A program made the translations under genes and the position numbers. Positions 16,801 to 26,202 of a DNA stretch of 64,000 bases are shown in pieces. The notes under the pieces are model-generated. The model was not told where the DNA came from. It made no database searches and worked only from the letters and a program-made list of their open reading frames with translations. How positions within the stretch are numbered: position 1 is the stretch's first letter; the number at the start of each line of letters is the position of its first letter. Source of the stretch: Novosphingobium sediminicola (GTDB taxonomy: Bacteria; Pseudomonadota; Alphaproteobacteria; Sphingomonadales; Sphingomonadaceae); assembly GCF_014196525.1 (NCBI RefSeq), contig NZ_JACIDX010000013.1, positions 62,001-126,000 on the forward strand, in the 5' to 3' direction.

Positions 16801-17916
16801 ATGCAAAGGTTCAAGGTGCAAAGCCCCAGCCTCAGAAGCAATCTTCCGGCTCTTACCGGCATTCGATTCTTTGCAGCCTTTGCCGTTCTGCTCTTCCACT
16901 ACGGCTCGTCCTTTGCCCAAAGCCATGGCGCGCCCGTGGCCATCGCCAATATCCTGCATAATGGCAGCCTTGGCGTGCCCCTGTTCTTCATCCTTTCCGG
17001 CTTTATCCTGAGCTATGCCCATGAGGGTGAGCGGATCGACGGGGCCTTTATTGTCCGCTTCTATGTGGCGCGACTGGCCCGCATCTATCCGGTCTATCTC
17101 TTCGCCCTGCTGATGGCGCTGCCCGTGCTGCCCAATCCCTTGCCGGGATCCGTGGCGGTAAAATCGCTGCTGCTGGTGCAATCATGGCAGCTTCCGGGCG
17201 ACACCCACGATCATGACTGGATATTTCAGGCATGGTCACTGTCGGTCGAATGGTTCTTCTACGCGTTTTTCCCGCTGATCCTGCCGATCAGCCGCTGTTT
17301 CAATCTGGCGGCGACCATGGCCGCCATGCTGGTTGCCTGCGCGCTGATTTATGGTCTGGGCACCCCGCTGGGCGCGGCGGCCCCTTTGCCCATTTCTCTG
17401 GGCGGATTTTCCGTGGCGCCATGGATACCCGTGCTGCGGTTGCCCGAATTCATCTATGGCATGGGCCTGTGCCGCCTGTTTCTGGTCCTGCGGAACCCGC
17501 TCTCGGCGGCACAGTCAACGCTGGTCGAAGGGCTTTTGGCGCTGGCTACGCTGGGGCTGCTGACGCGCGATCTCGATCCGCAGGCGAGCGGGCTTTTCGC
17601 GATTCTGGTGGGCCTGCTGCTGCTGGCGCTGGCCTATGGGCGCGGGTTTTTGTCGCGTCTGCTGGGCGGGCGGGTGCTGGGCCTGCTGGGCGGGGCCAGC
17701 TATGCGCTCTATATCCTGCAAGGCCCGGCCAGAAATCTGTGCCGGGCGCTGGTGCCCTCGCCCTATGACCGCGTGGTCAGTCCGGTTTTCACCGTCGCCC
17801 TTTCGGTCGCGGTCTTTCTGCTGATCGAGAAACCGGCCCGCAAATTCCTGATGAAGGCTCTGGCCAGAGCGCAGCGCGGGGCAACCCAATCCCCCGCGCT
17901 CAATCCCCCGCAATAG
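16801..17916 (+). CDS. acyltransferase 3 (OafA/YrhL-like) membrane protein
   Basis: This protein of about 371 residues has roughly ten membrane helices. The family signature LTGIRFFAAFAVLLFHYG lies close to the N-terminus, with the presumed catalytic His, and FFILSGFILSYAH follows. Members acylate surface sugars, lipids or peptidoglycan in the inner membrane; the substrate here is unknown. The start at 16801 is preferred because AAGG lies six bases upstream; an alternative ATG is at 16783. The region around the start has a short direct repeat (ATGCAAAGGT twice). The 3' end overlaps the convergent pmbA gene by 17 bases. Confidence 0.85.
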   Translation: MQRFKVQSPSLRSNLPALTGIRFFAAFAVLLFHYGSSFAQSHGAPVAIANILHNGSLGVPLFFILSGFILSYAHEGERIDGAFIVRFYVARLARIYPVYLFALLMALPVLPNPLPGSVAVKSLLLVQSWQLPGDTHDHDWIFQAWSLSVEWFFYAFFPLILPISRCFNLAATMAAMLVACALIYGLGTPLGAAAPLPISLGGFSVAPWIPVLRLPEFIYGMGLCRLFLVLRNPLSAAQSTLVEGLLALATLGLLTRDLDPQASGLFAILVGLLLLALAYGRGFLSRLLGGRVLGLLGGASYALYILQGPARNLCRALVPSPYDRVVSPVFTVALSVAVFLLIEKPARKFLMKALARAQRGATQSPALNPPQ

Positions 17917-19246
17917 TCATGCCGTCGACGCGGATGGTCGGCACGTTGATCGTGCGATACCATTCCAGATCGTTGGCGGGCGTCATGGCGCGGAACATAT
18001 CGATCAGATTGCCCGCCACGGTAAATTCGGCCACTGGCCCGGCGATCTGGCCGCCAAGGATGCGATAGCCCGAAGCGCCCCGGCTGTAATCGCCCGTCAC
18101 GCCATTGACGCCATGCCCGATCAGCTCGGTGACATAAACGCCATCCTCAATATCCGCGATCAGTTCGGCCACAGAGGCGCTGCCTGCCTCCAGATGCAGA
18201 TTGCCCGGCGACACGCCCGGCGCGCCACCGCCGCCGCGCCCGGCATGACCGGTGGGCGCAAGGCCCAATTGCCGCGCCGAAGCGCATTCCATCAGCCATC
18301 CCGTGATCCGCCCATCGCGCACCACATCGCGCGGGGCCGTCTGCAAACCCTCGCCATCAAAGGGGCGCGAGCGGAACCCGCGCAGGCGCAAGGGATCATC
18401 GACAATCCGCACCGCGCTGTCGAACAATTGCTCCTCCAGCCGCCCGATCAGGAAACTGGAGCGCCGGGCAATCGAGGCGCCCGACATCGCGCCCAGCAAA
18501 TGGCCGACCAGCGAGCCGCCCACGCGCGGGTCCAGCACCATCGGCGCAGGGCCGCTCTTCATCCGCCCCGGATTGAGCCGGGCCACCGCGCGCTCACCGG
18601 CCTGTCGGCCGATCTCGGCGGGCGGGATCAGATCTTCGCGGTGGCGCGCCATGCGGTGCGCATAGTCGCGCTGCATCGAACCACCCTCGCCCGCCACCAC
18701 GCTGGCCGAAATCGAGCGGCTGGTGGCGGCATAGGCCCCGGCAAAACCATGGCTGGTGGCAAGTGCCATGACGGCCCCGCCGCTCGATGCGCCCGCGCCC
18801 TCGCTATTGGTCACGCCCGCAATGGCGCGCGCGGCATCCTCGGCCTCTTCGGCAAGGGCGCGCAATTCCTGCGGGCTGGGCTCGCCGCCATCAATCAGAT
18901 CGAGGTCGGGAAACGGCCCCTTGAACAGCAATTCTTCGGGCGCGAGACCCGCATAGGGATCTTCGGGCGCGCCCTGCGCCATGGCCAGCGCCCGCGCGGC
19001 CAGCTCGGCCAGCGCATCATCGGAAAGATCCGACGACCCAATCGAGGCCGACCGCCGCCCGACAAACACCCGCAGGCCGATATGCTCGCTTTCCGACCGC
19101 TCAACATCCTCCAGCCGCCCCAGCCGCACCGACACGCTTTCCGAAGCATCGGCGATATAGACCGCATCGGCGGCGTCCGCCCCTGCCTTGCGCGCGCGTT
19201 CGATCAGGGCCTGCGCCCGTTCCTGTGCCTGAAGCGTGGTAAGCAT
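17900..19246 (-). CDS. pmbA: TldD/PmbA family protein, PmbA (TldE) type
   Basis: This 448-residue cytosolic protein belongs to the TldD/TldE family; the heterodimer is a metalloprotease that matures peptides such as microcins and degrades unfolded chains. The N-terminal family segment is present (VRLGRLEDVERSESEHIGLRVFVGRR). The central LVLDP-like region and the Gly-rich C-terminal core (GVNGVTGDYSRGASGYRI) also fit. It lacks the HExxH zinc motif of TldD, so it is the TldE/PmbA partner; a tldD gene is not in this window. It overlaps the convergent acyltransferase gene by 17 bases. Confidence 0.9.
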   Translation of the reverse strand: MLTTLQAQERAQALIERARKAGADAADAVYIADASESVSVRLGRLEDVERSESEHIGLRVFVGRRSASIGSSDLSDDALAELAARALAMAQGAPEDPYAGLAPEELLFKGPFPDLDLIDGGEPSPQELRALAEEAEDAARAIAGVTNSEGAGASSGGAVMALATSHGFAGAYAATSRSISASVVAGEGGSMQRDYAHRMARHREDLIPPAEIGRQAGERAVARLNPGRMKSGPAPMVLDPRVGGSLVGHLLGAMSGASIARRSSFLIGRLEEQLFDSAVRIVDDPLRLRGFRSRPFDGEGLQTAPRDVVRDGRITGWLMECASARQLGLAPTGHAGRGGGGAPGVSPGNLHLEAGSASVAELIADIEDGVYVTELIGHGVNGVTGDYSRGASGYRILGGQIAGPVAEFTVAGNLIDMFRAMTPANDLEWYRTINVPTIRVDGMTIAGD

Positions 19247-19314
19247 GGCGGTCTGGGCAACTCCTGAAGCCTTGGTAGGGGGCAGGCTCTAACGCCCCCT
19301 CCGGCCAAGAGCAA

Positions 19315-19755
19315 TCATCCCATGATCATGACGATCAGACGAAAGCCGCCGGTGACGATAAAAGGCAGGCCAATCGCGGCGGCCCAGACCATCGCGCGAT
19401 CGCGGGCAAAGGCCCCTGCACGCGCCGGATCGCCCGCCTCGGCATCGCTCAGCCTGGTCCAGCGCCGCTCCATCATCCGGCATGCCGGAATGATGGCGCC
19501 CACCAGCACCACCAGCGCCAGCCCCGGCAGCACCGAGGCGCTGCCCTCGCGCAGGGCGGCAATGGTCACGAAGATCTGCAGGCCGGTGTAAACCAGCAAG
19601 GCATAAGCGATATGATCGCTGATCCGCTTGCGCCAATCCAGCAAAATGCCCCCCTGTTTGCGAGGGGCCCATACGTGATCCGCATGCGGGCGCGATTTAC
19701 GCGACACCGCGTCGGCAAACGCATCGGCAGGCGCATCAAGGCGTGCCTTGGCCAT
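19315..19755 (-). CDS. small membrane protein, hypothetical
   Basis: This is a 146-residue protein with a hydrophilic basic N-terminus. Three hydrophobic segments follow at about residues 50-70, 76-92 and 122-143, with the last ending at the C-terminus. It looks like an inner-membrane protein with a cytosolic N-terminus. I do not recognise the family. It ends 68 bases before pmbA starts on the same strand, so the two may be co-transcribed. A competing frame at 19289-19672 lacks the hydrophobic pattern and was not chosen. Confidence 0.65.
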   Translation of the reverse strand: MAKARLDAPADAFADAVSRKSRPHADHVWAPRKQGGILLDWRKRISDHIAYALLVYTGLQIFVTIAALREGSASVLPGLALVVLVGAIIPACRMMERRWTRLSDAEAGDPARAGAFARDRAMVWAAAIGLPFIVTGGFRLIVMIMG

Positions 19756-19951
19756 GAACCCTCTTCCCCTATCCCGGCCTGTTGGCCGCTGGCCCTATTG
19801 GCCTTTGGTATGAGTAAAACATCCTTGGCCGGTCCGATCAAGCGCAATCGCCCCGTCGCGCATGGGCGATTTGTCCCAGCCATGCATGAAACCTGCCAAT
19901 CGGCCGCATCGCCCTTGCCCAATGCGGCCGCGATGCCTAAAATGATCCCAG

Positions 19952-20737
19952 ATGACCCAGACAATCGCCCCCGAAGCTGGCCAGGCCGGCCGCCAGTCCG
20001 ATCCCAATGGCTCGTTTTCCGGGCTTCAGGTCGTGTCCATCGCCAAAAGCTATGACAAGCGCGCGGTCCTGACCGACATCTCGCTGGAGGTGGCCAAGGG
20101 CGAGGTGATGGGCCTGCTCGGCCCCAATGGCGCGGGCAAGACGACGTGTTTCTATTCGATCATGGGGCTGGTGCGGCCGGATTCGGGCCGCATCCTGCTC
20201 GATGGGATCGATATCACCAACCTGCCGATGTATCGCCGCGCGATTCTGGGCCTTGGCTATCTGCCGCAGGAAACCTCGATCTTTCGCGGGCTGACGGTGG
20301 AACAGAACATCGCCACGGTGCTCGAGCTGGTCGAGCCCGACCCCGCCACGCGGGCGGGCGAACTCGAACGCTTGCTGGAGGAATTTGGCCTCACACGGCT
20401 GCGCGCCAGCCCGTCGATGGCGCTGTCGGGCGGCGAACGCCGCCGTGCCGAAATCGCCCGCGCGCTGGCGGCCAAGCCTTCGATCATGCTGCTCGACGAA
20501 CCCTTTGCGGGCATCGATCCTCTGTCCATCGCGGATATCCGCCATCTGGTGCATGACCTGAAGCAGCGCGGCATCGGCGTGCTGATCACCGACCACAATG
20601 TGCGCGAAACGCTGGAAATCTGCGACCGCGGCTGCATCATCTATGGCGGACAGGTCTTGTTCGCGGGCACCCCCGAGGCGCTGGTGGCCGATGAAAACGT
20701 GCGCCGCCTCTATCTGGGCGAGGGCTTTACGCTGTGA
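19952..20737 (+). CDS. lptB: LPS export ABC transporter ATP-binding protein
   Basis: This 261-residue ATPase powers lipopolysaccharide extraction from the inner membrane by LptB2FG. The Walker A motif GPNGAGKTT (57-65), Q-loop (LPQETSIFRGLTVEQN), signature LSGGERRR and Walker B IMLLDEPFAGIDP are present, with the switch His in TDHNVRE. The N-terminus is extended by about 20 residues relative to E. coli LptB. The gene directly precedes rpoN with a 26-base gap, the usual order in proteobacteria. Confidence 0.93.
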   Translation: MTQTIAPEAGQAGRQSDPNGSFSGLQVVSIAKSYDKRAVLTDISLEVAKGEVMGLLGPNGAGKTTCFYSIMGLVRPDSGRILLDGIDITNLPMYRRAILGLGYLPQETSIFRGLTVEQNIATVLELVEPDPATRAGELERLLEEFGLTRLRASPSMALSGGERRRAEIARALAAKPSIMLLDEPFAGIDPLSIADIRHLVHDLKQRGIGVLITDHNVRETLEICDRGCIIYGGQVLFAGTPEALVADENVRRLYLGEGFTL

Positions 20738-20763
20738 TGCCAGCGGGGGGCGCGTAACGGATT

Positions 20764-22281
20764 ATGGCGCTGGGGCCGCGCCTCGATCTACGCCAGACGC
20801 AATCGCTGGTGATGACGCCGCAGTTGCAGCAGGCGATCAAGCTGCTCACGCTGTCCAATCTGGAAATCGAGGCGTTCATCGGCGATGCGCTGGACGCCAA
20901 CCCCCTGCTCGAACTGGGCGAGGCCGCGCCGGTCGAGCCCATCGAAATCGAGGCCCGCCGCACCAGCCTTGAAAGCAGCCCCTGCGACCAGCTGATCGGC
21001 GAAGGCATGGCCGCCGAGGACCGCCCTCTGGACATCAGCGCCGAGACGCTGGACGTCGATCACGACACGGGGGATGCGCCCGAACGATACGAATCCGTCT
21101 TTGAAGGCGAAGCGCAGGTTTCCGGCGGGGGCGAGGCCCCGGCGATGGAGGATTACGGCGCCTTTGACGAGACACTGGCCCAGCATCTGCACGATCAGAT
21201 CGGCGCGGTAGCACGCGATGCCAAGCTGGGCTTCATCGCGCGCTTCCTGATCGATCAATTGGATGATGCTGGCTATCTGGCCGTTTCCCTGCGCGAAGTC
21301 GCCATGGATCTGCAAGTCACGCCCGCCGAGGTCGAAGCCGCGCTGGCGCTGGTGCAATCGCTCGACCCCACAGGCGTCGGCGCGCGCAGCCTGTCGGAAT
21401 GTATCGCGCTTCAAGCCAGGGAAGCGGATCGTTACGACCCAGCGATGGCCAAGCTGATCGACAATCTGGAAATGATCGCGCGCGGAGAACTCCCCCGCCT
21501 GCGCCGCATGTGCGGCGTGGATGAGGAAGATTTCGCCGATATGCTGGCCGAATTGCGCGGTTATGATCCCAAGCCGGGCCTGCGCTATGGCGGCGGGGCG
21601 GCCGCGCCCGTGGTGCCTGACATTCTGATTACGGCGCGCGCCGATGGCGGCTGGAATGTCGCGCTCAATCAGGCCACCCTGCCCAAGCTGATCCTCAACC
21701 GCAGCTATTATCTGGAAATGCGCGGAGCCTGTTCGGGCAAGAATGGCGCCGGAAAAAGCGCTGCCAAGGAGGATCGCGGCTGGTTGTCGGAAAAGCTGGC
21801 CGATGCCAACTGGTTGGTGAAAGCGCTGGATCAGCGGCAAAAGACCATCCTGAAAGTGGCCAGCGAATTGGTGCGCCAACAGGAAGGCTTTTTCCGGCAT
21901 GGCGTCAGCCAGTTGAAGCCGCTGACCCTGCGCGCGGTGGCCGAGACGGTGGGGCTGCACGAATCCACCGTCAGCCGCGTGACCAGCAACAAATATCTGC
22001 TGTGTGATCGCGGCACGTTTGAGCTGAAATATTTCTTCACCAGCGGCGTCTCGGGCGCGGATGGCGAAGGCGTTTCGGCCGAGGCGGTCAAGGCCGCGAT
22101 CAAGCAATTGATCGACAATGAGGACCCCAAGAAGATCCTGTCGGACGACACGCTGGTCGATCTGCTCAAGGCCAAGGGCTTTGAACTGGCCCGGCGCACC
22201 GTGGCCAAATATCGCGAGGCGATCGGGCTTGGCTCCTCGGTGCAGCGGCGCCGTCAGAAAGCGCTGGTTGGCAAGCGTTAG
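20764..22281 (+). CDS. rpoN: RNA polymerase sigma-54 factor
   Basis: This 505-residue alternative sigma factor recognises -24/-12 promoters and needs an enhancer-binding ATPase. Region I at the N-terminus is Gln/Leu-rich (LRQTQSLVMTPQLQQAIKLL). The acidic region II and the core-binding region follow. The DNA-binding C-terminal domain has a helix-turn-helix (TLRAVAETVGLHESTVSRV) and the RpoN box ARRTVAKYRE at 476-485. It lies downstream of lptB, and its stop overlaps the end of the convergent MOSC gene by four bases. Confidence 0.95.
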   Translation: MALGPRLDLRQTQSLVMTPQLQQAIKLLTLSNLEIEAFIGDALDANPLLELGEAAPVEPIEIEARRTSLESSPCDQLIGEGMAAEDRPLDISAETLDVDHDTGDAPERYESVFEGEAQVSGGGEAPAMEDYGAFDETLAQHLHDQIGAVARDAKLGFIARFLIDQLDDAGYLAVSLREVAMDLQVTPAEVEAALALVQSLDPTGVGARSLSECIALQAREADRYDPAMAKLIDNLEMIARGELPRLRRMCGVDEEDFADMLAELRGYDPKPGLRYGGGAAAPVVPDILITARADGGWNVALNQATLPKLILNRSYYLEMRGACSGKNGAGKSAAKEDRGWLSEKLADANWLVKALDQRQKTILKVASELVRQQEGFFRHGVSQLKPLTLRAVAETVGLHESTVSRVTSNKYLLCDRGTFELKYFFTSGVSGADGEGVSAEAVKAAIKQLIDNEDPKKILSDDTLVDLLKAKGFELARRTVAKYREAIGLGSSVQRRRQKALVGKR

Positions 22282-22949
22282 GCCGCCAGATCCTCGGCCC
22301 GCTTGCGCCAGGCCTGCGCCAATACGGGCATCGCGGCCAGATCGGGCAGCACGCTCGGGTCCGCCTTGTGCCCGCCCCCGATCAGCACATGGAACAGGCG
22401 CGACACCGGCCATTCGGCGTGCCCCCGCTCGACCAGTTCGAGAGCATCGCCCACCTGCACCGCGCCCTCCTCAATCACGCGATAATACCAGCCGCTGCGC
22501 CGGTTCTTGACGATCCGCGCGGCCAGCGGCGCATGGTCGAAGCGATGGCCCAGCTTCCAGCAAGGCTGACGCCCATGGCTGACCTCGATCAACGCGCTGC
22601 CCAGCCGGAATCGGTCGCCCAGCAGCACATTGTCCTCGGTCAGGCCCAGCGTGGAAATATTCTCGCCAAAACCGCCCGGCGCGCTCAGCAGGGGATGATC
22701 GCCCAGATCGGCCGCCCATGTGGGATAATGGTCAAAGGCATAGTGATGGATCGCCTTGTCCGGCCCGCCATGATGCTTGCGGTCGGCCTGCTCATCGCCC
22801 TCGATCCCCAGAAAGCCGACGCGCACGGGACCTTCAACAGGCTGCTTGGCAATCGCGCTGTGTTCGTCGGCGCCATGTTCATCAGCAAAGCGGAAACGGA
22901 CGGCGCGGCCGGTCATCACTGCAAGAATGGGGGTGGAAAAAGCGTTCAT
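22278..22949 (-). CDS. MOSC domain protein, YiiM-like
   Basis: This 223-residue protein has the MOSC fold features GDEQADRKHHGGPDKAIHHYAFDHY, FGENISTLGLTEDNVLLGDRF and the metal-cofactor-binding cysteine in GRQPCWKLGHRF. MOSC proteins bind a molybdenum cofactor; YiiM-type members reduce N-hydroxylated compounds. The start at 22949 is chosen because the conserved sequence begins there; an upstream start would add 12 residues without a ribosome site. It overlaps the rpoN stop by four bases, on opposite strands. Confidence 0.85.
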   Translation of the reverse strand: MNAFSTPILAVMTGRAVRFRFADEHGADEHSAIAKQPVEGPVRVGFLGIEGDEQADRKHHGGPDKAIHHYAFDHYPTWAADLGDHPLLSAPGGFGENISTLGLTEDNVLLGDRFRLGSALIEVSHGRQPCWKLGHRFDHAPLAARIVKNRRSGWYYRVIEEGAVQVGDALELVERGHAEWPVSRLFHVLIGGGHKADPSVLPDLAAMPVLAQAWRKRAEDLAA

Positions 22950-23111
22950 AGGCCAAGATTTGCGCGCGCCGCACCGAATTCGCAAGCGTGAAATTAGCGC
23001 TGGGACGGCATGAAATTTATGTTACGATACACCATCACCCAATCAGGTCGGCATTGACGGACGTAACAAAACAGGGTGGACCGGATCGGGTGACAGAAGG
23101 GGAGATCTGTC

Positions 23112-23768
23112 ATGACGTATACTGCACAGACAAGTCTTAAATCCCGTATGGCCTCGCTCGGGGCGGTCGCGCTGCTCCATGTCGGCGCGGCGGTGGTGCT
23201 GGTCTCGGGCCTTGCCGCCTATCGCGTGATCGCGCCCGAGCATCATACCGATGCGGTCAATATGCCGCTGGCGCCCCTGCCCCAGCCCGAGGTCAAGCCC
23301 AGCCAGAAGGCCGATACCAAGCCGGTTCTGGCGCCCGAAACCGTGATTACCCTGCCGCTCGACCCCATGCCGCAGCTCACGGTCGATCCCATGCCCACGC
23401 AGGGGGTCGAGATCACCCCCATCGCCACGCCGGAGCCGCGCTTCACCCCCGAACCGGCCCGCCCCCATGGCCAGCCCAAGATTGCCAGCCCGCGCACGCG
23501 TCCGGGCGAATGGGCCAATGAGGATGATTATCCCGCGATGGAACTGCGCATGAACCATGAGGGCGTGGTCCGCTTTCAACTCTCCATCGGCAGCGACGGC
23601 CGCGTCTCCTCCTGCACTGTGGTGCAGAGCAGCGGATGGCCGGGGCTGGATGCGGCCACCTGCACGCTGGTGGCGAAACGGGCCCGGTTCAACCCGGCGC
23701 AGGATGAAAGCGGCCAGCCGATGGCGGGCAGCTACAGCAATGCGATCCGCTGGATGATCCCGCGCTGA
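23112..23768 (+). CDS. TonB-family energy transducer
   Basis: This 218-residue protein has one N-terminal membrane helix (about residues 15-38), a proline-rich periplasmic spacer (about 45-135) and a C-terminal TonB domain (about 140-215). The latter includes VRFQLSIGSDGRVSSCTVVQSSGWPGLDAATC and ends in the membrane-contact strand region. TonB proteins carry proton-motive energy from ExbBD to outer-membrane receptors; no exbB, exbD or receptor gene is nearby. The two Cys in the C-terminal domain are common in this alphaproteobacterial subfamily. A GGGGAG ribosome site precedes the start. Confidence 0.85.
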   Translation: MTYTAQTSLKSRMASLGAVALLHVGAAVVLVSGLAAYRVIAPEHHTDAVNMPLAPLPQPEVKPSQKADTKPVLAPETVITLPLDPMPQLTVDPMPTQGVEITPIATPEPRFTPEPARPHGQPKIASPRTRPGEWANEDDYPAMELRMNHEGVVRFQLSIGSDGRVSSCTVVQSSGWPGLDAATCTLVAKRARFNPAQDESGQPMAGSYSNAIRWMIPR

Positions 23769-23787
23769 CCAACTGCGAGCTGGGGAC

Positions 23788-24396
23788 CTAGGCCTCCAGC
23801 TCGACATCCCAATAGAGCCAGTCGCGCCATGTCTCGTGCAGATAATTGGGCGGAAAAGCGCGGCCCCGCTCCTGCAACTGCCAGCTTGTCGGCCGGATGG
23901 GATGAGTGAGCAGCGGCATATGCGCCTCACGCGGGGTGCGCCCGCCCTTTTTCAGATTGCAGGGCGAGCATGCCGCGACGATATTTTCCCAGCTTGTCCG
24001 ACCGCCAAGACGGCGCGGCAACACATGGTCAAAGGTCAATTGATGCGGATTGCCGCAATATTGGCAGGAGAACCGGTCGCGCAGGAACACGTTGAAGCGG
24101 GTGAAGGCGGGAAACTCCGAAGGCTTCACATATTGGCGCAGCGCGATCACCGAAGGCAAGCGCATCGCCCAGCTTTGCGAATGCACCTCGCGCTCGTAAC
24201 TGGCTATAATATCTACTCTTTCCAGAAAAACCGCCTTGATCGCGGTCTGCCATGGCCAGAGGCTTAAGGGATAATAGGAAAGCGGAGTAAAGTCCGCGTT
24301 CAACACCAATGCGGGACAATCGCTCAAATGGCGGGAGGGATCCTCCCCGGCGCTGCGGAACCGGGCCGCGCGCTCTATCAGCTCCGCCTTGAGCAT
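23788..24396 (-). CDS. HNH endonuclease family protein
   Basis: This 202-residue protein has a C-terminal HNH nuclease fold at about residues 125-175. The fold comprises CQYCG, then the metal-binding TFDHVLPRRLGGR, then ENIVAACSPCNLKKG, with two CxxC zinc pairs and the H-N-H residues. This long-known bacterial family is widely conserved in alphaproteobacteria as a housekeeping-type HNH protein of unclear role, not part of a mobile element here. The start at 24396 (MLKAELIER) has AGGAG four bases upstream and is preferred to an in-frame start 39 bases earlier. Confidence 0.88.
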   Translation of the reverse strand: MLKAELIERAARFRSAGEDPSRHLSDCPALVLNADFTPLSYYPLSLWPWQTAIKAVFLERVDIIASYEREVHSQSWAMRLPSVIALRQYVKPSEFPAFTRFNVFLRDRFSCQYCGNPHQLTFDHVLPRRLGGRTSWENIVAACSPCNLKKGGRTPREAHMPLLTHPIRPTSWQLQERGRAFPPNYLHETWRDWLYWDVELEA

Positions 24397-24498
24397 GGCT
24401 CCTGATAACAAGCGGGAATGACGGTTTGGCGACAATTCATAAGCGCAATCAACACTGACTTGCCGCCAAGGTCAAGGGGTGCCAGAGGGCAAAATGCG

Positions 24499-25344
24499 AT
24501 GATCCGAACCCGTTTCGCCCCCAGCCCGAATGGCCTGCTGCATCTGGGCCATGCCTATGCGGCGATTGTCGCGCATGATCTGGCACGGTACCATGGCGGC
24601 GAGTTCCTGCTGCGGATCGAGGATATTGACGCCGCACGTTCGCGCCCCGAACTGGCCGAGGCGATGATGGCCGATCTGCAATGGCTGGGGCTGGAATGGG
24701 ATGGGCCGGTGGTCTGGCAATCCTCGCGGCTGGGCTCCTATGGCGCGGCGGCGGATCGCTTGCGGGCGATGGGGCTGCTCTATCCCTGCATCTGCACCCG
24801 TGCGGAAATCGCGGCGGTGGCGACGCAGCATGGCCCCGACGGGTTGATCTATCCCGGCACCTGTCGCGGGCGCGACATTGATCCGGCGGGTGCGGCATGG
24901 CGGCTGGATATGGCGCGGGCGGTGGAGATCGCCGGGCCTTTGGTGTGGGAGGATGAACTGGCCGGGCCGCAGACCGCCACGCCCGAGATCTTCGGCGACA
25001 TCGTGCTGCTGCGCAAGGAGGCGCCCGCTTCCTATCATCTGGCCGCGACATTGGACGATGCCGGCGATGGCATCACACTGGTCACGCGCGGCGCCGATCT
25101 GTTTGCGGCCAGCCATGTCCATCGCCTGCTTCAGGGCCTGCTCGGCCTGCCCGTGCCGCGCTGGCATCATCATGGGCTGATTGTCGAAGGCGACGGGCGC
25201 AAACTGGCCAAGCGGCGGGGCAGCCCTTCGCTGGCCGATATGCGCCGCGATGGCGTGGATGGGCGGGCCTTGGCCGATGACCTGCGTCATGCCCTTTTGC
25301 CCGCTGGCCTTTCGTTGATAACGGGCATAGGCTGCGTCCCATAA
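24499..25344 (+). CDS. gluQ: glutamyl-Q tRNA(Asp) synthetase
   Basis: This 281-residue paralogue of the glutamyl-tRNA synthetase catalytic core attaches glutamate to queuosine in tRNA-Asp. The HLGH motif (HIGH type) follows RFAPSPNG, and a KMSKS-like KLAKR lies near the end of the catalytic domain. The zinc ligands appear as CIC, then a Tyr and a Cys in YPGTC. No anticodon-binding domain follows, as expected for GluQ. The start at 24499 matches the family N-terminus. Its substrate pathway, queuosine synthesis, is also represented by queC at the end of the window. Confidence 0.93.
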   Translation: MIRTRFAPSPNGLLHLGHAYAAIVAHDLARYHGGEFLLRIEDIDAARSRPELAEAMMADLQWLGLEWDGPVVWQSSRLGSYGAAADRLRAMGLLYPCICTRAEIAAVATQHGPDGLIYPGTCRGRDIDPAGAAWRLDMARAVEIAGPLVWEDELAGPQTATPEIFGDIVLLRKEAPASYHLAATLDDAGDGITLVTRGADLFAASHVHRLLQGLLGLPVPRWHHHGLIVEGDGRKLAKRRGSPSLADMRRDGVDGRALADDLRHALLPAGLSLITGIGCVP

Positions 25345-25362
25345 GAAATTGGGAGACGGGCG

Positions 25363-25596
25363 ATGCTGAAATATATCCTCATTCCGGTGATTGTGGTGGC
25401 CATGGGCTTTGTCGTGGTCAGCCTGGCCAAGGGGATCATCGCCTTTCTGCAGACCACGCGCGATGATCTGGAAAGCGGCGGCGGAAACGGCCCCAGCCCG
25501 ATGCAGTTGAAACAGAACGAGATGATGTTTGCCCGCATCAAATATCAGGCGCTGGCGGTGATCGTGGTCGCGGTGCTATTGGCCGCGTCGAGATAG
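25363..25596 (+). CDS. HIG1 domain twin-transmembrane protein
   Basis: This 77-residue protein has two hydrophobic helices (about 5-27 and 58-75) joined by a polar loop, with the HIG1-type stretch NEMMFARIKYQALAV. HIG1 proteins in bacteria and mitochondria are associated with respiratory oxidases; the role here is inferred. A GGGAG ribosome site precedes the ATG. It lies 19 bases upstream of the adenosyltransferase gene and 18 bases after gluQ, so the stretch is probably one transcription unit. Confidence 0.85.
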   Translation: MLKYILIPVIVVAMGFVVVSLAKGIIAFLQTTRDDLESGGGNGPSPMQLKQNEMMFARIKYQALAVIVVAVLLAASR

Positions 25597-25615
25597 TTGC
25601 GAACAGGACATAACC

Positions 25616-26188
25616 TTGGTCAAGCTGAACAAGATTTACACCCGCACCGGCGATAATGGCACCACCGGTCTGGTCGATGGGTCGCGCGTGGGCAAGCACG
25701 CCGCACGGATGGAGGCCATAGGCGCGGTGGACGAGGCCAACAGCGCGCTGGGTCTGGCGGTTCTGGCGGTCGATGGCGCGCATCGGGCGGCGCTGCTGCG
25801 GATTCAGAACGATCTGTTCGATCTGGGCGCGGATCTGGCCACGCCGGGCGATGATTTCGCGCCCGGCCCAATGAGCCTGCGCATCATTCCCGCTCAGGTG
25901 GACTGGCTGGAAAGCGCGATCGACGCGGCGAATGCCGACCTCAATCCCCTCACCAGCTTCATCCTGCCCGGCGGATCGGAAGGGGCCGCGCGCACCCATA
26001 TCGCCCGCGCCTCCGCGCGCCGGGCCGAACGCGCCTGCGTGGCGCTGGCTGCGGATGAGCCGGTCAATCCGGCGGCGCTGGCCTATATCAACCGTTTGTC
26101 GGATTATCTGTTTGTGCTGGCACGCGCGCTCAATAACAATGGCGCAGACGATATACTGTGGGTGCCGGGCGCAAGCCGGGGTGCCTGA
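25616..26188 (+). CDS. cob(I)alamin adenosyltransferase, PduO type
   Basis: This 190-residue enzyme transfers the adenosyl group of ATP to cob(I)alamin, giving adenosylcobalamin. The N-terminal ATP-binding motif YTRTGDNGTTGLVDG and the helical segment ending in INRLSDYLFVLAR are typical. The start codon is TTG at 25616, with AGGA about ten bases upstream; the family sequence VKLNKIYTRTGD begins there. It follows the HIG1 gene and precedes 3-hydroxybutyryl-CoA dehydrogenase, an order seen often in alphaproteobacteria. Confidence 0.93.
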   Translation: MVKLNKIYTRTGDNGTTGLVDGSRVGKHAARMEAIGAVDEANSALGLAVLAVDGAHRAALLRIQNDLFDLGADLATPGDDFAPGPMSLRIIPAQVDWLESAIDAANADLNPLTSFILPGGSEGAARTHIARASARRAERACVALAADEPVNPAALAYINRLSDYLFVLARALNNNGADDILWVPGASRGA

Positions 26189-26202
26189 ATACTAAGGGGT
26201 TG